Assembly (NCBI GenBank): GCA_903912585.1 | Contig: CAIWHY010000047.1 | Span: forward strand, 1 to 6,384 | DNA length: 6,384 nt | Source of the DNA: an uncultured Thermoleophilia bacterium | Lineage (GTDB): Bacteria > Actinomycetota > Thermoleophilia > UBA2241 | Direction of reading: 5' to 3' | Shown here: piece by piece, positions 1 to 6,088 of the stretch | How the letters are laid out: each line of letters starts with the position of its first letter | Position numbering within the stretch: position 1 is the first letter of the stretch | Position numbers and translations under genes: made by a program | Notes under the pieces: generated by a model | What the model was told of the DNA's origin: nothing | The model's database searches: none | What the model saw: only the letters and a program-made list of their open reading frames with translations

Positions 1-11
1 GGTCTTCAAGC

Positions 12-1274
12 ATGGTAGTCGACGAGCGACAGGCGCACCGCGGCGGCGCAGCGAGCGAAGCCCGGCACGTGCCGAAGACGGCGGAACCTCAGCCGGAGCC
101 CGAGCCGCGCCTGATGTACAGAGTCATCGCTGCTGCGCTCCGCGGCCCCAGCCATCGCCCAGCAGCAGTGCTCTTCATCGCCGTCGCCTTCGAGACCGTC
201 TTCCTTGTGGCTCTCGGCGACGTGGGCCCAACGAGGTACACCCTCGGCATCCCCGGTTCTCTGATGGCGCTGACGGCCGTGGTCGCCGGCGCCGCCGGCG
301 GCGCCGGCGAGGGGGGTCTCACCGTCCTCATCGGGGCGATCGTCTACTACGCGACGGTGGCCGGATTCGGAGGCCGAGGAGGGCTGCTGCCGACCCTGGT
401 CTCCGCGAGTATCTGGGTCGCAGCGGCGCTGATCGCGGCATTTCTCTCCCAAGCCCTGCGCCGCCAGGCTGAGCGTCGACGCGAGGCAGCGGTCGCTCTC
501 GTGCGGGCCGAGACGGCCCAGCGAGCCGAGGATGAGGTCACCCGCCTGCACGAAGCGCTCGAGCTGCAACTGGTGCCTCCGGCCTGCATCGAGAGATCCG
601 ATCTCGAGGTGATCACGCGGTATCTGCCGAGCGAGGATCGGCTACGTCTTGGCGGCGACTTTCTCGACGTCATGAGCCTGCCGCGCCAGGGCCTGGCCCT
701 CATCATCGGCGATGTCAGCGGCCACGGCCCCGCCGCCGCGGCGCTGGGGGCTACGCTGCGCGCCACCTGGCAGGCACTGGTCATGAGTGGCGCGGACCGC
801 TCCACGGTGAGAACGACGCTCGATGCGACCATGGTCCGCGAGCGCCGCGACGAAGATGCCTTCGCCACAGCGAGTCTCGCGTGGATCGACCGCGTCGGCG
901 ACCGGGACCGGCTGCACTTCCTCAATATCGCCCACCCGCTGCCGCTGCTCCTGACGGACGCGGTCAAGCCGCTTGCCGCTCCGCCGTCGCTCCCCATGGG
1001 CGTGGGCGGCGAGGCCCGCTTGAAGCTCCAGCCCGTCATCGTCACGCTCACGCCGCCGTGGACGCTCGTCTTCTACACCGACGGGCTCATCGAGGGCCGT
1101 GCGGCTCCGGGCTCATCTGATCGAGTCGGCGAGGAGGGCCTGGTTGCGCTTCTGAGTCGCCACGGGCCGATGGACGAGACGGCTGTCGACGAGCTGCTGG
1201 CTCAGGTGGTGTCGGCAAACGCTGGCCCCATGAGCGATGACGTGGCCCTGGTCGTCATCTCGCGCCGCGCCTGA
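12..1274 (+). CDS. Membrane-anchored PP2C/SpoIIE-family serine/threonine phosphatase (RsbU-like)
   Basis: This is a 420-residue protein. About four hydrophobic segments lie at residues 50-68, 77-95, 101-118 and 125-147. An Arg/Glu/Ala-rich helix (148-187) links them to a C-terminal SpoIIE-type phosphatase domain (about 195-420). The family motifs are present in order: GGDFLD (214-219, usual form GGDFYD), GDVSGHG (233-239), NIAHP (305-309, usual NAGHP), YTDG (355-358) and a DD pair at 409-410. The metal-binding Asp residues are therefore kept and activity is likely. Such proteins dephosphorylate anti-anti-sigma (STAS) proteins in partner-switching stress pathways. The membrane region suggests signal sensing at the membrane, but I recognise no named sensor domain. 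No anti-sigma or STAS gene is adjacent. The start is uncertain: the frame is open to the left edge, the ATG at 12 has no clear Shine-Dalgarno, and an ATG at 114 (codon 35) would also keep all four membrane segments. The family call is firm; the substrate is unknown. Confidence 0.9.
   Translation: MVVDERQAHRGGAASEARHVPKTAEPQPEPEPRLMYRVIAAALRGPSHRPAAVLFIAVAFETVFLVALGDVGPTRYTLGIPGSLMALTAVVAGAAGGAGEGGLTVLIGAIVYYATVAGFGGRGGLLPTLVSASIWVAAALIAAFLSQALRRQAERRREAAVALVRAETAQRAEDEVTRLHEALELQLVPPACIERSDLEVITRYLPSEDRLRLGGDFLDVMSLPRQGLALIIGDVSGHGPAAAALGATLRATWQALVMSGADRSTVRTTLDATMVRERRDEDAFATASLAWIDRVGDRDRLHFLNIAHPLPLLLTDAVKPLAAPPSLPMGVGGEARLKLQPVIVTLTPPWTLVFYTDGLIEGRAAPGSSDRVGEEGLVALLSRHGPMDETAVDELLAQVVSANAGPMSDDVALVVISRRA
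283..310. repeat. 28-bp perfect palindrome inside the phosphatase gene
   Basis: Bases 283-296 are exactly the reverse complement of 297-310, with no loop, so a cruciform or strong mRNA hairpin is possible. It lies in codons for the Ala/Gly run at residues 92-99 of the phosphatase, near the second and third membrane segments. Alternating GCC and GGC codons make such symmetry easy to produce, so a function is doubtful. Confidence 0.85.
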
Positions 1275-1504
1275 GAGCACGCCGCCGCGCGCCCGATTGG
1301 CGATGGTGCGCAAGAGCACGACCGCCTCAACCAGCAGGCGCAAGCACGAGAGGTCCTTTGACCTGCACAGCACCTCGCTGCGCGGCGATGGGCCGGACAC
1401 GCGCAGGAGCCGGCATCACCTGCGCGAGTGCCACTGCGTGTACCGCCGCGAGGCGCGTCTACCGGAGGCCATTTCGCGCGATTCAAGCAAGCCTCAGGCC
1501 GTGC
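1275..1504. other. Non-coding stretch between the phosphatase gene and the tRNA remnant
   Basis: I see no convincing gene here. The open frames crossing it are rich in Arg, Ser and Cys, match no family I recognise, and overlap the phosphatase gene or the tRNA remnant. The only structure noted is a small inverted repeat at 1351-1364 (AGGTC, four-base loop, GACCT). There is no clear terminator with a T-run for the phosphatase gene. Confidence 0.5.
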
Positions 1505-1533
1505 AAAACCCCTGCTCTCGAGCGCAGAAGGGG
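1505..1533 (-). terminator. Rho-independent-like terminator after the tRNA-Ala remnant
   Basis: Read on the minus strand, the sequence directly after the encoded CCA folds into a hairpin. CTGC (1527-1524) pairs with GCAG (1515-1512), and CCC (1533-1531) pairs with GGG (1511-1509). A three-base bulge separates the two stem parts, the loop is eight bases, and the stem is followed by TTTT (1508-1505). Its position fits the native terminator of a tRNA gene, and it could also stop transcripts from the minus-strand operon to the right. There is no T-run in the plus direction. The bulge and short T-run keep confidence moderate. Confidence 0.5.
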
Positions 1534-1578
1534 TGGTGGACCGCAGCGGGATCGAACCGCTGACCTCCTCCGTGCAAG
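1534..1578 (-). pseudogene. 3' part of tRNA-Ala(UGC): probable attachment-site (att) remnant
   Basis: The minus strand reads as tRNA positions 32 to 76. It has the anticodon loop CTTGCAC with anticodon TGC (1576-1574), the 3' strand of the anticodon stem GGAGG, and variable bases AGGTC. It also has a perfect five-base-pair T stem (AGCGG/CCGCT) around the loop TTCGATC. The 3' acceptor strand is GCGGTCC, then discriminator A and an encoded CCA (1536-1534). A T at position 70 fits the G3:U70 identity pair of tRNA-Ala. Upstream (1579 onward) the 5' anticodon strand that should pair with GGAGG is missing and no acceptor 5' strand or normal D arm follows, so this cannot be a working tRNA. A fragment from anticodon loop to 3' end is the classic core left by tyrosine-recombinase integration. 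Alternatively it is a decayed whole tRNA gene: weak D-arm-like similarity (AGTTG, then GCGC) remains just upstream, as if the CCTCC strand had been deleted. Confidence 0.8.
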
Positions 1579-1787
1579 CGCATCAACTAGTCTGCTAATA
1601 GGTGCTATTGAGGGTTGGGGAGTGCGGCGTCAAGCGTGGATCTGAAAGCCCGAGCGCCACTGAGTGTCGCCAAGAGCTGACAGTAGATGCTCCGTTCGTT
1701 TGCCGGGTGTTGGCACAAGCAGTCCGCGCCCGCCGACGATGAATCCCGTACCCCACGACCCGCGAATCGATTTCGCGCCGCTTGTGT
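1579..1787. other. Non-coding stretch between the tRNA remnant and the MttB-like gene
   Basis: No gene is supported here. The first 40 bases beside the tRNA breakpoint are visibly more AT-rich than the rest of the window. They contain two small palindromes, ACTAGT (1586-1591) and AATAG-GTG-CTATT (1597-1609). If the tRNA remnant is an att site, this is the inner end of the integrated element, and such repeats could be recombinase sites. No integrase or excisionase gene is present. Confidence 0.4.
1761..1777 (-). terminator. Small hairpin just after the MttB-like gene
   Basis: CGCGAA and TTCGCG form a perfect six-base-pair stem with a five-base loop, beginning 10 bases after the stop codon of the MttB-like gene on the minus strand. 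No T-run follows, so it is at best a weak terminator or an mRNA 3'-end stabiliser. Confidence 0.25.
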
Positions 1788-3206
1788 CTAGATTCGATCG
1801 CTCACATGAGCTTGCACATCGGCGAGGATCTGCTCGAGGCCGTTCTCTTGCTTCGTGCTCAATGCGAAGGGCCTTTCCGCGGCGCGCAACTCTTGCACCC
1901 TGGCGTGCACGCGCTGCCTGAGCGTCTTCCCGCCCGCGGCCGCCCAGCGATCGTGCACGGAGTGGTCGAGGAGATCGGCCATCCAGAACTCCCGGTAGTG
2001 CTGTCGAGTGTACTTTGTCGCGAGGAAGCTGCCTCCAGGGCCGACCGCCTCTATTTCTCCGAGCGCCAGCGTCTCGTCGTTGACCGGTGCCTCGCGCACG
2101 AATGCGCGCACATAGCCGGCCAGCTCATCACCGAGGACGATCGATTCGTACGAGCTCTGCAGGCCGGACTCGAGATAGCCGACGTCATGCAGAAGCGTCG
2201 CGCGGGAGAGGGCACCGAACAAGGTGGTAAGGGCCGCATCAGCGCTCCACTGCTCGTCCAGCATCTTGGCATCAGAGGTGGCCGCGTACGAGAAGCTGGG
2301 CAGCTTGTAATGACGCGCCAGGTCGCAGCAGCACTGCATCGCGGTCGCGTTCTCGGGCGCGGCGTATGGATCGGTCATGGTCCGCATGTCCATGATGCTA
2401 CCGCCAGCGCCGTACACGAACGGCGCGCCCGCATTCACGAGTTGATGCAACACGAGCCCGCTGAGCACCTCGGCGTTGCCGACCAGCACGACGCCAGCGA
2501 TCGAGCGCGGCCCCGTGGCGCCGGCGTTAGGCGCCGGGCAGTAAATCAGCGGTATGTGCAGCTCAGCACAGGCGATGACCTTGGTGAGCGCGTCCGGGTC
2601 GTGCTGAAGGGGTGGCGAGGGCATCGCGTAGATGGCGAAGCTCTCCGTCTCACCGCACAGCCTTGCCATCTCCTGCATGCGTGCCAGCACGGTGCCGTCG
2701 CGCGGTGCCACAATCAGCGGTTTGCGCGTGCCGCGCATCATGGCTGCGACCGAGCCGATATCATCGAGCTCACGCGGCAGGTCCTCAGGCAACCCCATGC
2801 TCATGACGAAGTCGATGTTGGGGAGGTGCTCGCAGAGGGCAGCCATGCCCTCTACGTCGGCGACCCGAGCGCGGCGGCGCTCACCGCTGTCGGGATCGCG
2901 CACATACAGAAGATCCGACCCGGTGCCGAAGTACATCTCGCCGTCGCGCAGCGCGAGCGGCGCGGTCTCACCGCCGCGCGGCTTTAGGAGCCAGTCGTGC
3001 GGCGCGCTGTCTAGGGCGGCGTCGACGAGGCGCGCCGGTATCCGCACCCTGCGACCATCCACCGACGCGCCAGCTGCTCGGAACAGCTCGCGTGCCGGGC
3101 CGTACATGACATCCACTCCGGTGTCGGCCAGAAGGTCCAGGGTAGCGCCGTGCAGGCGGCGGCAATCGTTCTCGTTCCACACCGTCAGGTAGGTCTCGCT
3201 GGTCAA
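1788..3206 (-). CDS. MttB-superfamily (COG5598) methyltransferase, non-pyrrolysine type
   Basis: The protein has 472 residues from the TTG at 3206 and belongs to the trimethylamine methyltransferase family. Known members move a methyl group from trimethylamine, glycine betaine, proline betaine or carnitine-like compounds to a corrinoid protein in the cytoplasm. Family features include the N-terminal LHGATLDLLADTGV region, the middle segment with PLIYCPAPNAGATGP, and the conserved SDAKMLDEQ and HDVGYLESGL segments towards the C-terminal third of the barrel. The length fits the family (about 470-500). The frame has no internal TAG, so this is not a pyrrolysine MttB; non-pyrrolysine relatives such as MtgB use betaines. 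The gene ends in TAG, as do two neighbours, so TAG is an ordinary stop here. I chose TTG 3206 because AAGGAG (3219-3214) lies seven bases upstream; an in-frame TTG at 3224 lacks a Shine-Dalgarno. It is last in the minus-strand gene set. No corrinoid protein is in the window, so methyl transfer is inferred from family only. Confidence 0.88.
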   Translation of the reverse strand: MTSETYLTVWNENDCRRLHGATLDLLADTGVDVMYGPARELFRAAGASVDGRRVRIPARLVDAALDSAPHDWLLKPRGGETAPLALRDGEMYFGTGSDLLYVRDPDSGERRRARVADVEGMAALCEHLPNIDFVMSMGLPEDLPRELDDIGSVAAMMRGTRKPLIVAPRDGTVLARMQEMARLCGETESFAIYAMPSPPLQHDPDALTKVIACAELHIPLIYCPAPNAGATGPRSIAGVVLVGNAEVLSGLVLHQLVNAGAPFVYGAGGSIMDMRTMTDPYAAPENATAMQCCCDLARHYKLPSFSYAATSDAKMLDEQWSADAALTTLFGALSRATLLHDVGYLESGLQSSYESIVLGDELAGYVRAFVREAPVNDETLALGEIEAVGPGGSFLATKYTRQHYREFWMADLLDHSVHDRWAAAGGKTLRQRVHARVQELRAAERPFALSTKQENGLEQILADVQAHVSDRI

Positions 3207-3219
3207 GGAGGGACTCCTT
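3205..3219 (-). promoter_or_regulatory. Ribosome binding site of the MttB-like gene, enclosed in a hairpin
   Basis: On the minus strand the Shine-Dalgarno AAGGAG (3219-3214) is followed by TCC and then CTCCTT (3210-3205). These form a perfect six-base-pair stem with a three-base loop. The stem contains the whole Shine-Dalgarno and the first two bases of the TTG start codon, so folding would block initiation. This may lower or control translation; no sensor or ligand-binding RNA is visible around it. Confidence 0.55.
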
Positions 3220-3335
3220 CTCAAAGATGAGCTTCGCGGTTCAGGACTTGGCGGCCGCGGACGCGTCGGAGCTGGCGGCTGGCAGACTCGCTCTCCCCCT
3301 AGGTCCGCTTGGTGGCCGCCGCTTCTCCGTCTGCG

Positions 3336-4154
3336 TCAGGCCAGGACCTTGGACAAGAAGAGTTTTGTGCGCTCCTCCTTGGGGTTGACCAGGCATTGGT
3401 TCGGTGGCCCCGACTCAACGACGACTCCACCGTCGAGAAGTGCCACGCCGTCAGCGACCTCCTTGGCAAAACCAATCTCGTGCGTGACGACGATCATCGT
3501 CATGCCATCAAGCGCGAGGTTCTTCATGACGTCCAAGACCTCGCCGACCAGTTCGGGATCGAGTGCCGATGTGGGCTCGTCAAACAGCATCAGCTTGGGG
3601 TGCATGGCAAGTGCACGAGCAATTGCGACGCGTTGCTGCTGACCACCGGAAAGCTGAGCCGGGTAGTACTCCACTTGATTTGCCAGACCCACCTGGGCCA
3701 GCAGGCGCTCGCCCTCTTGTTCCGCCGCGTGTTTGCTGTCGTGGTGAACGTGTTTCGGGGCGGCCATCACATTCTGCAGCGCAGTCATGTGAGGAAAGAG
3801 GTTGAAGCGTTGAAAGACCATGCCAATCCTGGCGCGCTGCTTGGCCACGTCCTTGACCCTCATCTCGTGCAGTTTGCCGCCGCGCTCACGGTAGCCCATG
3901 AGGTCGCCGTCGACGTAGATGCGGCCATGGTCGATTCGCTCCAAGTGGTTGATGCAGCGCAGGAGAGTCGACTTGCCGCCGCCGCTCGGTCCGAGCAAGA
4001 CGTAGGTCTTCTGCGGGTACACGGCGAGGTCGACGCCCTTGAGTACCCTGAGTTTGCCAAACGACTTCCAGACCTTCTTGACCTCGACCATCGGCCTGTC
4101 GGGTTCCAAGCCGGATGCCTGCGAGGACACAAGGTTCGCGTTCGAGCTAGGCAT
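3336..4154 (-). CDS. Polar amino acid ABC transporter ATP-binding protein (GlnQ/HisP type)
   Basis: This is the 272-residue nucleotide-binding subunit that powers import through the neighbouring permease at the inner face of the membrane. All catalytic motifs are intact. They are Walker A GPSGGGKST (55-63), Q-loop Gln115 in VFQRFNLFPH, signature LSGGQQQR (168-175), Walker B LMLFDEP (188-194) followed by the D-loop SALD, and switch His225 in VTHE. FNLFPHMTALQNV and the length are typical of the amino acid (PAAT) class. The ATG at 4154 overlaps the permease stop by 8 bp and has an AGGTG sequence just upstream, so coupled translation is likely. A GTG at 4169 is in frame but less well placed, and an internal ATG at codon 22 begins the conserved fold. 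About 130 bp of GC-rich DNA without a clear promoter or terminator separates it from the MttB-like gene. Confidence 0.95.
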   Translation of the reverse strand: MPSSNANLVSSQASGLEPDRPMVEVKKVWKSFGKLRVLKGVDLAVYPQKTYVLLGPSGGGKSTLLRCINHLERIDHGRIYVDGDLMGYRERGGKLHEMRVKDVAKQRARIGMVFQRFNLFPHMTALQNVMAAPKHVHHDSKHAAEQEGERLLAQVGLANQVEYYPAQLSGGQQQRVAIARALAMHPKLMLFDEPTSALDPELVGEVLDVMKNLALDGMTMIVVTHEIGFAKEVADGVALLDGGVVVESGPPNQCLVNPKEERTKLFLSKVLA

Positions 4155-5124
4155 TGTGCACCTGTGCACGCTTGATCACTCGGCGCTCGGCACGCTTCTC
4201 CGCCGCCTCGGCCTCCTTCTGCCCGAATCCGCGTCCGAAGTGGCGCTCGAGATAGTACTGGCCGACGCTCATGATCGAGGTAAGGAACAGATACCAGATG
4301 CAGGCTACGAGGAGCAGCGGGATCGTCTTGAAGTTCTGCGCGTACGCCTGCTGGATGTTAGTCATCAAGTCAGTGCCCGAGATCACCGAGACAAGCGACG
4401 TCATCTTGATCATCGAGATGGTCTCGTTGCCCATCGGCGGGATGATGACGCGCATTGCCTGGGGCAACACGACGAGTCGCATGGTGAGTCCGCCGGACAT
4501 GCCCAGCGAATGCGCGGCCTCATACTGGCCCCTGTCGACCGAGATGATGCCGGCGCGTACCAACTCGGCCGCATAGGCCGCCTCATTCAGGCCGAGAGCC
4601 AGGATGGCTGCAACGAACGCGCCGTAGAGCCTTCCCGTAGCGGCCGATCCGAACACGATTCCGGTGAAGGGGATTCCCAGGAAGATAGTTGGGTAGAGCG
4701 CGCCGAAGAAGCCCCAGAAGAGGATCTGCACCAGGATTGGCGTGCCGCGAAAGAACCAGATGTAGCCCCAGGCGGCAGCCTTGAGCACGGGGTTTTGGGA
4801 CAGCCTCATGACCGCCAGCACGACGCCCCCCACAACGCCGATCACCATGGCAATGATAGTCAGCTCGATGGTGACGACTACGCCGCGAAGCACAAACGGT
4901 TGAAGCAGGGTCTGACCGACATACCTGATGTCGACCCTCGGGTTGTGCCACAGCGACCACAGCAGGGCCAAGAGAAGGAAGATGATGATCGCGGCGCTAA
5001 TCCACCGGCCCCAGTGACGCAGCGGTATCGCATCGATTGCCAGGGACTCTTCGGCGTCGGGCGATTCCTGACCGCCGAAGGCAGTCGGCAGCGGCTGGGC
5101 AGTGGCGTCCACGGAGGTACTCAT
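4147..5124 (-). CDS. Polar amino acid ABC transporter permease (HisM/GlnP type)
   Basis: The permease has 325 residues. A polar N-terminal tail of about 40 residues precedes the first hydrophobic segment (41-58). The core starts at about 76 with membrane segments near 82-104, 130-145, 165-185 and 268-290. The family signature FFRGTPILVQILFW (124-137) is clear. The cytoplasmic EAA loop (202-222, EAAHSLGM with the conserved Gly and a later LPQ), which docks on the ATPase, is also clear. Only one permease gene is present, so a homodimer is likely. The chosen ATG at 5124 lies 7 bp after the binding-protein stop and has AGTAGG six bases upstream, overlapping that stop. A longer frame to 5214 would run back through the binding-protein gene and is not credible. 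The highly charged C-terminal tail (301-321, Glu/Arg/Lys-rich) is unusual in amount but lies outside the core. Substrate specificity rests with the binding protein. Confidence 0.94.
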   Translation of the reverse strand: MSTSVDATAQPLPTAFGGQESPDAEESLAIDAIPLRHWGRWISAAIIIFLLLALLWSLWHNPRVDIRYVGQTLLQPFVLRGVVVTIELTIIAMVIGVVGGVVLAVMRLSQNPVLKAAAWGYIWFFRGTPILVQILFWGFFGALYPTIFLGIPFTGIVFGSAATGRLYGAFVAAILALGLNEAAYAAELVRAGIISVDRGQYEAAHSLGMSGGLTMRLVVLPQAMRVIIPPMGNETISMIKMTSLVSVISGTDLMTNIQQAYAQNFKTIPLLLVACIWYLFLTSIMSVGQYYLERHFGRGFGQKEAEAAEKRAERRVIKRAQVHNA

Positions 5125-5131
5125 GACCAGC

Positions 5132-6088
5132 CTACTTGCCTTGGTTGACCATGGCTGAGGTGACCGCCAGTGACCCCAAGCCATACTTGTCGAGAATGCT
5201 CTTGTAGGTGCCATCGGTGATCAGCGACTGGAAAGCCTTCTGCACGGTGTCGACCAGCGGCCGGTCGGTCTTCAATACGCCGATGCCGGCGATGCCGGTG
5301 CCAAAGGCGGCGTCCCAGGAAGGCCCGTGGACGAGCGCGAAGGTATTGCCGCCTCCGGACGTTTTGACCATGTAGGCGGTCACAGACAAACCAGTGATCA
5401 TTGCCTGAGCCTTGCCGGCGCTCACGGCGAGCAGAGCGTCGCTGGTAGTCGGGAAGGCTTGGATGGTGAGCGTGGGCTTACCCTCGGCCTTGAACTTGGC
5501 CTGCAGCGCGTGCAACTGGCCTGCCTCCGCGTCACCGCTCTCGTAGGCGAGGGTCTTGCCGGGGAGGTCGGCAACCGTTTGGATGTGGGCGGGATTCCCC
5601 GTCACCACCGCAATGCCATAGCCGTCCGTCGCATAGTCGACGAAGTCAAGCACCTTCTGACGCTGCTGAGTGTCCCACATGCCCGCCATGACCATGTCTT
5701 CCTTATGGGAGAGAAGGGCCGGCATGATGGCATCGAACGCGGTCTGGTCAAAGTTCGCTTTGACGCCCAGTCTAGCGGCGATCGCCTGGGAGAGGTCGTA
5801 GTCGAGGCCGGTCGCCTGCTTGCTGCCGACCGCGGTGTACATCTCCCAAGGTGGATAGGGGATGCTGGTGGCGACGTGGATGGTGCCGGCCGACTTGATG
5901 GCCGCGGGCAGCATGGCGTTGAGGGCCGAATCTGCCTTGACGTTGGCGACGTCGAAGCCGCTGGCTCTGGGACTCGCGCTGGTGGTCGTGCTCGAAGTCG
6001 AGCTCGAGCCACAAGCCGCGACCGTGATGCACAGCACCGCGACTGTCGTCAGCAGCGCGGCCACGATGGACGTACGTCTGAACCTCAT
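5132..6088 (-). CDS. Family 3 extracellular solute-binding lipoprotein of the ABC importer
   Basis: This 318-residue protein captures the substrate outside the membrane and hands it to the permease. It has an Arg-rich N-terminus, a hydrophobic segment and the lipobox VAAC with Cys26 as lipidation site. A Ser/Thr linker of the kind common in actinobacteria follows. The binding domain runs from about 68 to 306. Family landmarks are IPYPPWEMY (76-84), TGLDYDLSQAIAARLG (93-108), FDAIMPALLSHKEDMVMAG (118-136) and QQRQKVLDFVDY (141-152). By alignment in my head with HisJ and GlnH, Arg143 matches the Arg that grips the ligand carboxylate. The position of the Asp that grips the alpha-amino group is Gly233, in AMITGLSV. 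Trp138 replaces a small Ser/Thr in the pocket, and Tyr78, Trp81 and Phe118 add aromatic character. The ligand is probably not a standard free alpha-amino acid. The start ATG at 6088 has GAAGGGGG five bases upstream and overlaps the upstream stop as ATGA. Confidence 0.93.
   Translation of the reverse strand: MRFRRTSIVAALLTTVAVLCITVAACGSSSTSSTTTSASPRASGFDVANVKADSALNAMLPAAIKSAGTIHVATSIPYPPWEMYTAVGSKQATGLDYDLSQAIAARLGVKANFDQTAFDAIMPALLSHKEDMVMAGMWDTQQRQKVLDFVDYATDGYGIAVVTGNPAHIQTVADLPGKTLAYESGDAEAGQLHALQAKFKAEGKPTLTIQAFPTTSDALLAVSAGKAQAMITGLSVTAYMVKTSGGGNTFALVHGPSWDAAFGTGIAGIGVLKTDRPLVDTVQKAFQSLITDGTYKSILDKYGLGSLAVTSAMVNQGK

Noticed and set aside
1358..1645. Plus-strand open frame with a peptide reading RDRTADLL
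   Set aside because: This peptide is a well-known false translation of the reverse strand of a tRNA 3' end; it confirms the tRNA remnant rather than a protein.
1611..1790. Possible read-through of the TAG stop of the MttB-like gene as pyrrolysine
   Set aside because: The frame stays open for about 60 codons after TAG, but the protein already has full family length at that point. Two other genes here also end in TAG, so TAG acts as a normal stop.
1782..2987. Long plus-strand open frame (401 codons) opposite the MttB-like gene
   Set aside because: It is antisense to a well-supported family gene, is rich in His and Arg, and resembles no family; high GC content makes such mirror frames common.
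3207..3335. Promoter, riboswitch or terminator between the ATPase and MttB-like genes
   Set aside because: I found only GC-rich short palindromes (around 3251-3267) and no convincing -35/-10 pair, T-run or riboswitch core, apart from the hairpin at the ribosome binding site.
4147..4169. GTG at 4169 as the ATPase start
   Set aside because: It lacks a clear Shine-Dalgarno, while the ATG at 4154 has one and gives the short overlap usual in operons; the longer form remains possible.
3309..5148. Two long plus-strand open frames opposite the ATPase and permease genes (288 and 369 codons)
   Set aside because: Both are mirrors of clear ABC transporter genes, have low-complexity His/Asp/Gln-rich composition and no recognisable domain.
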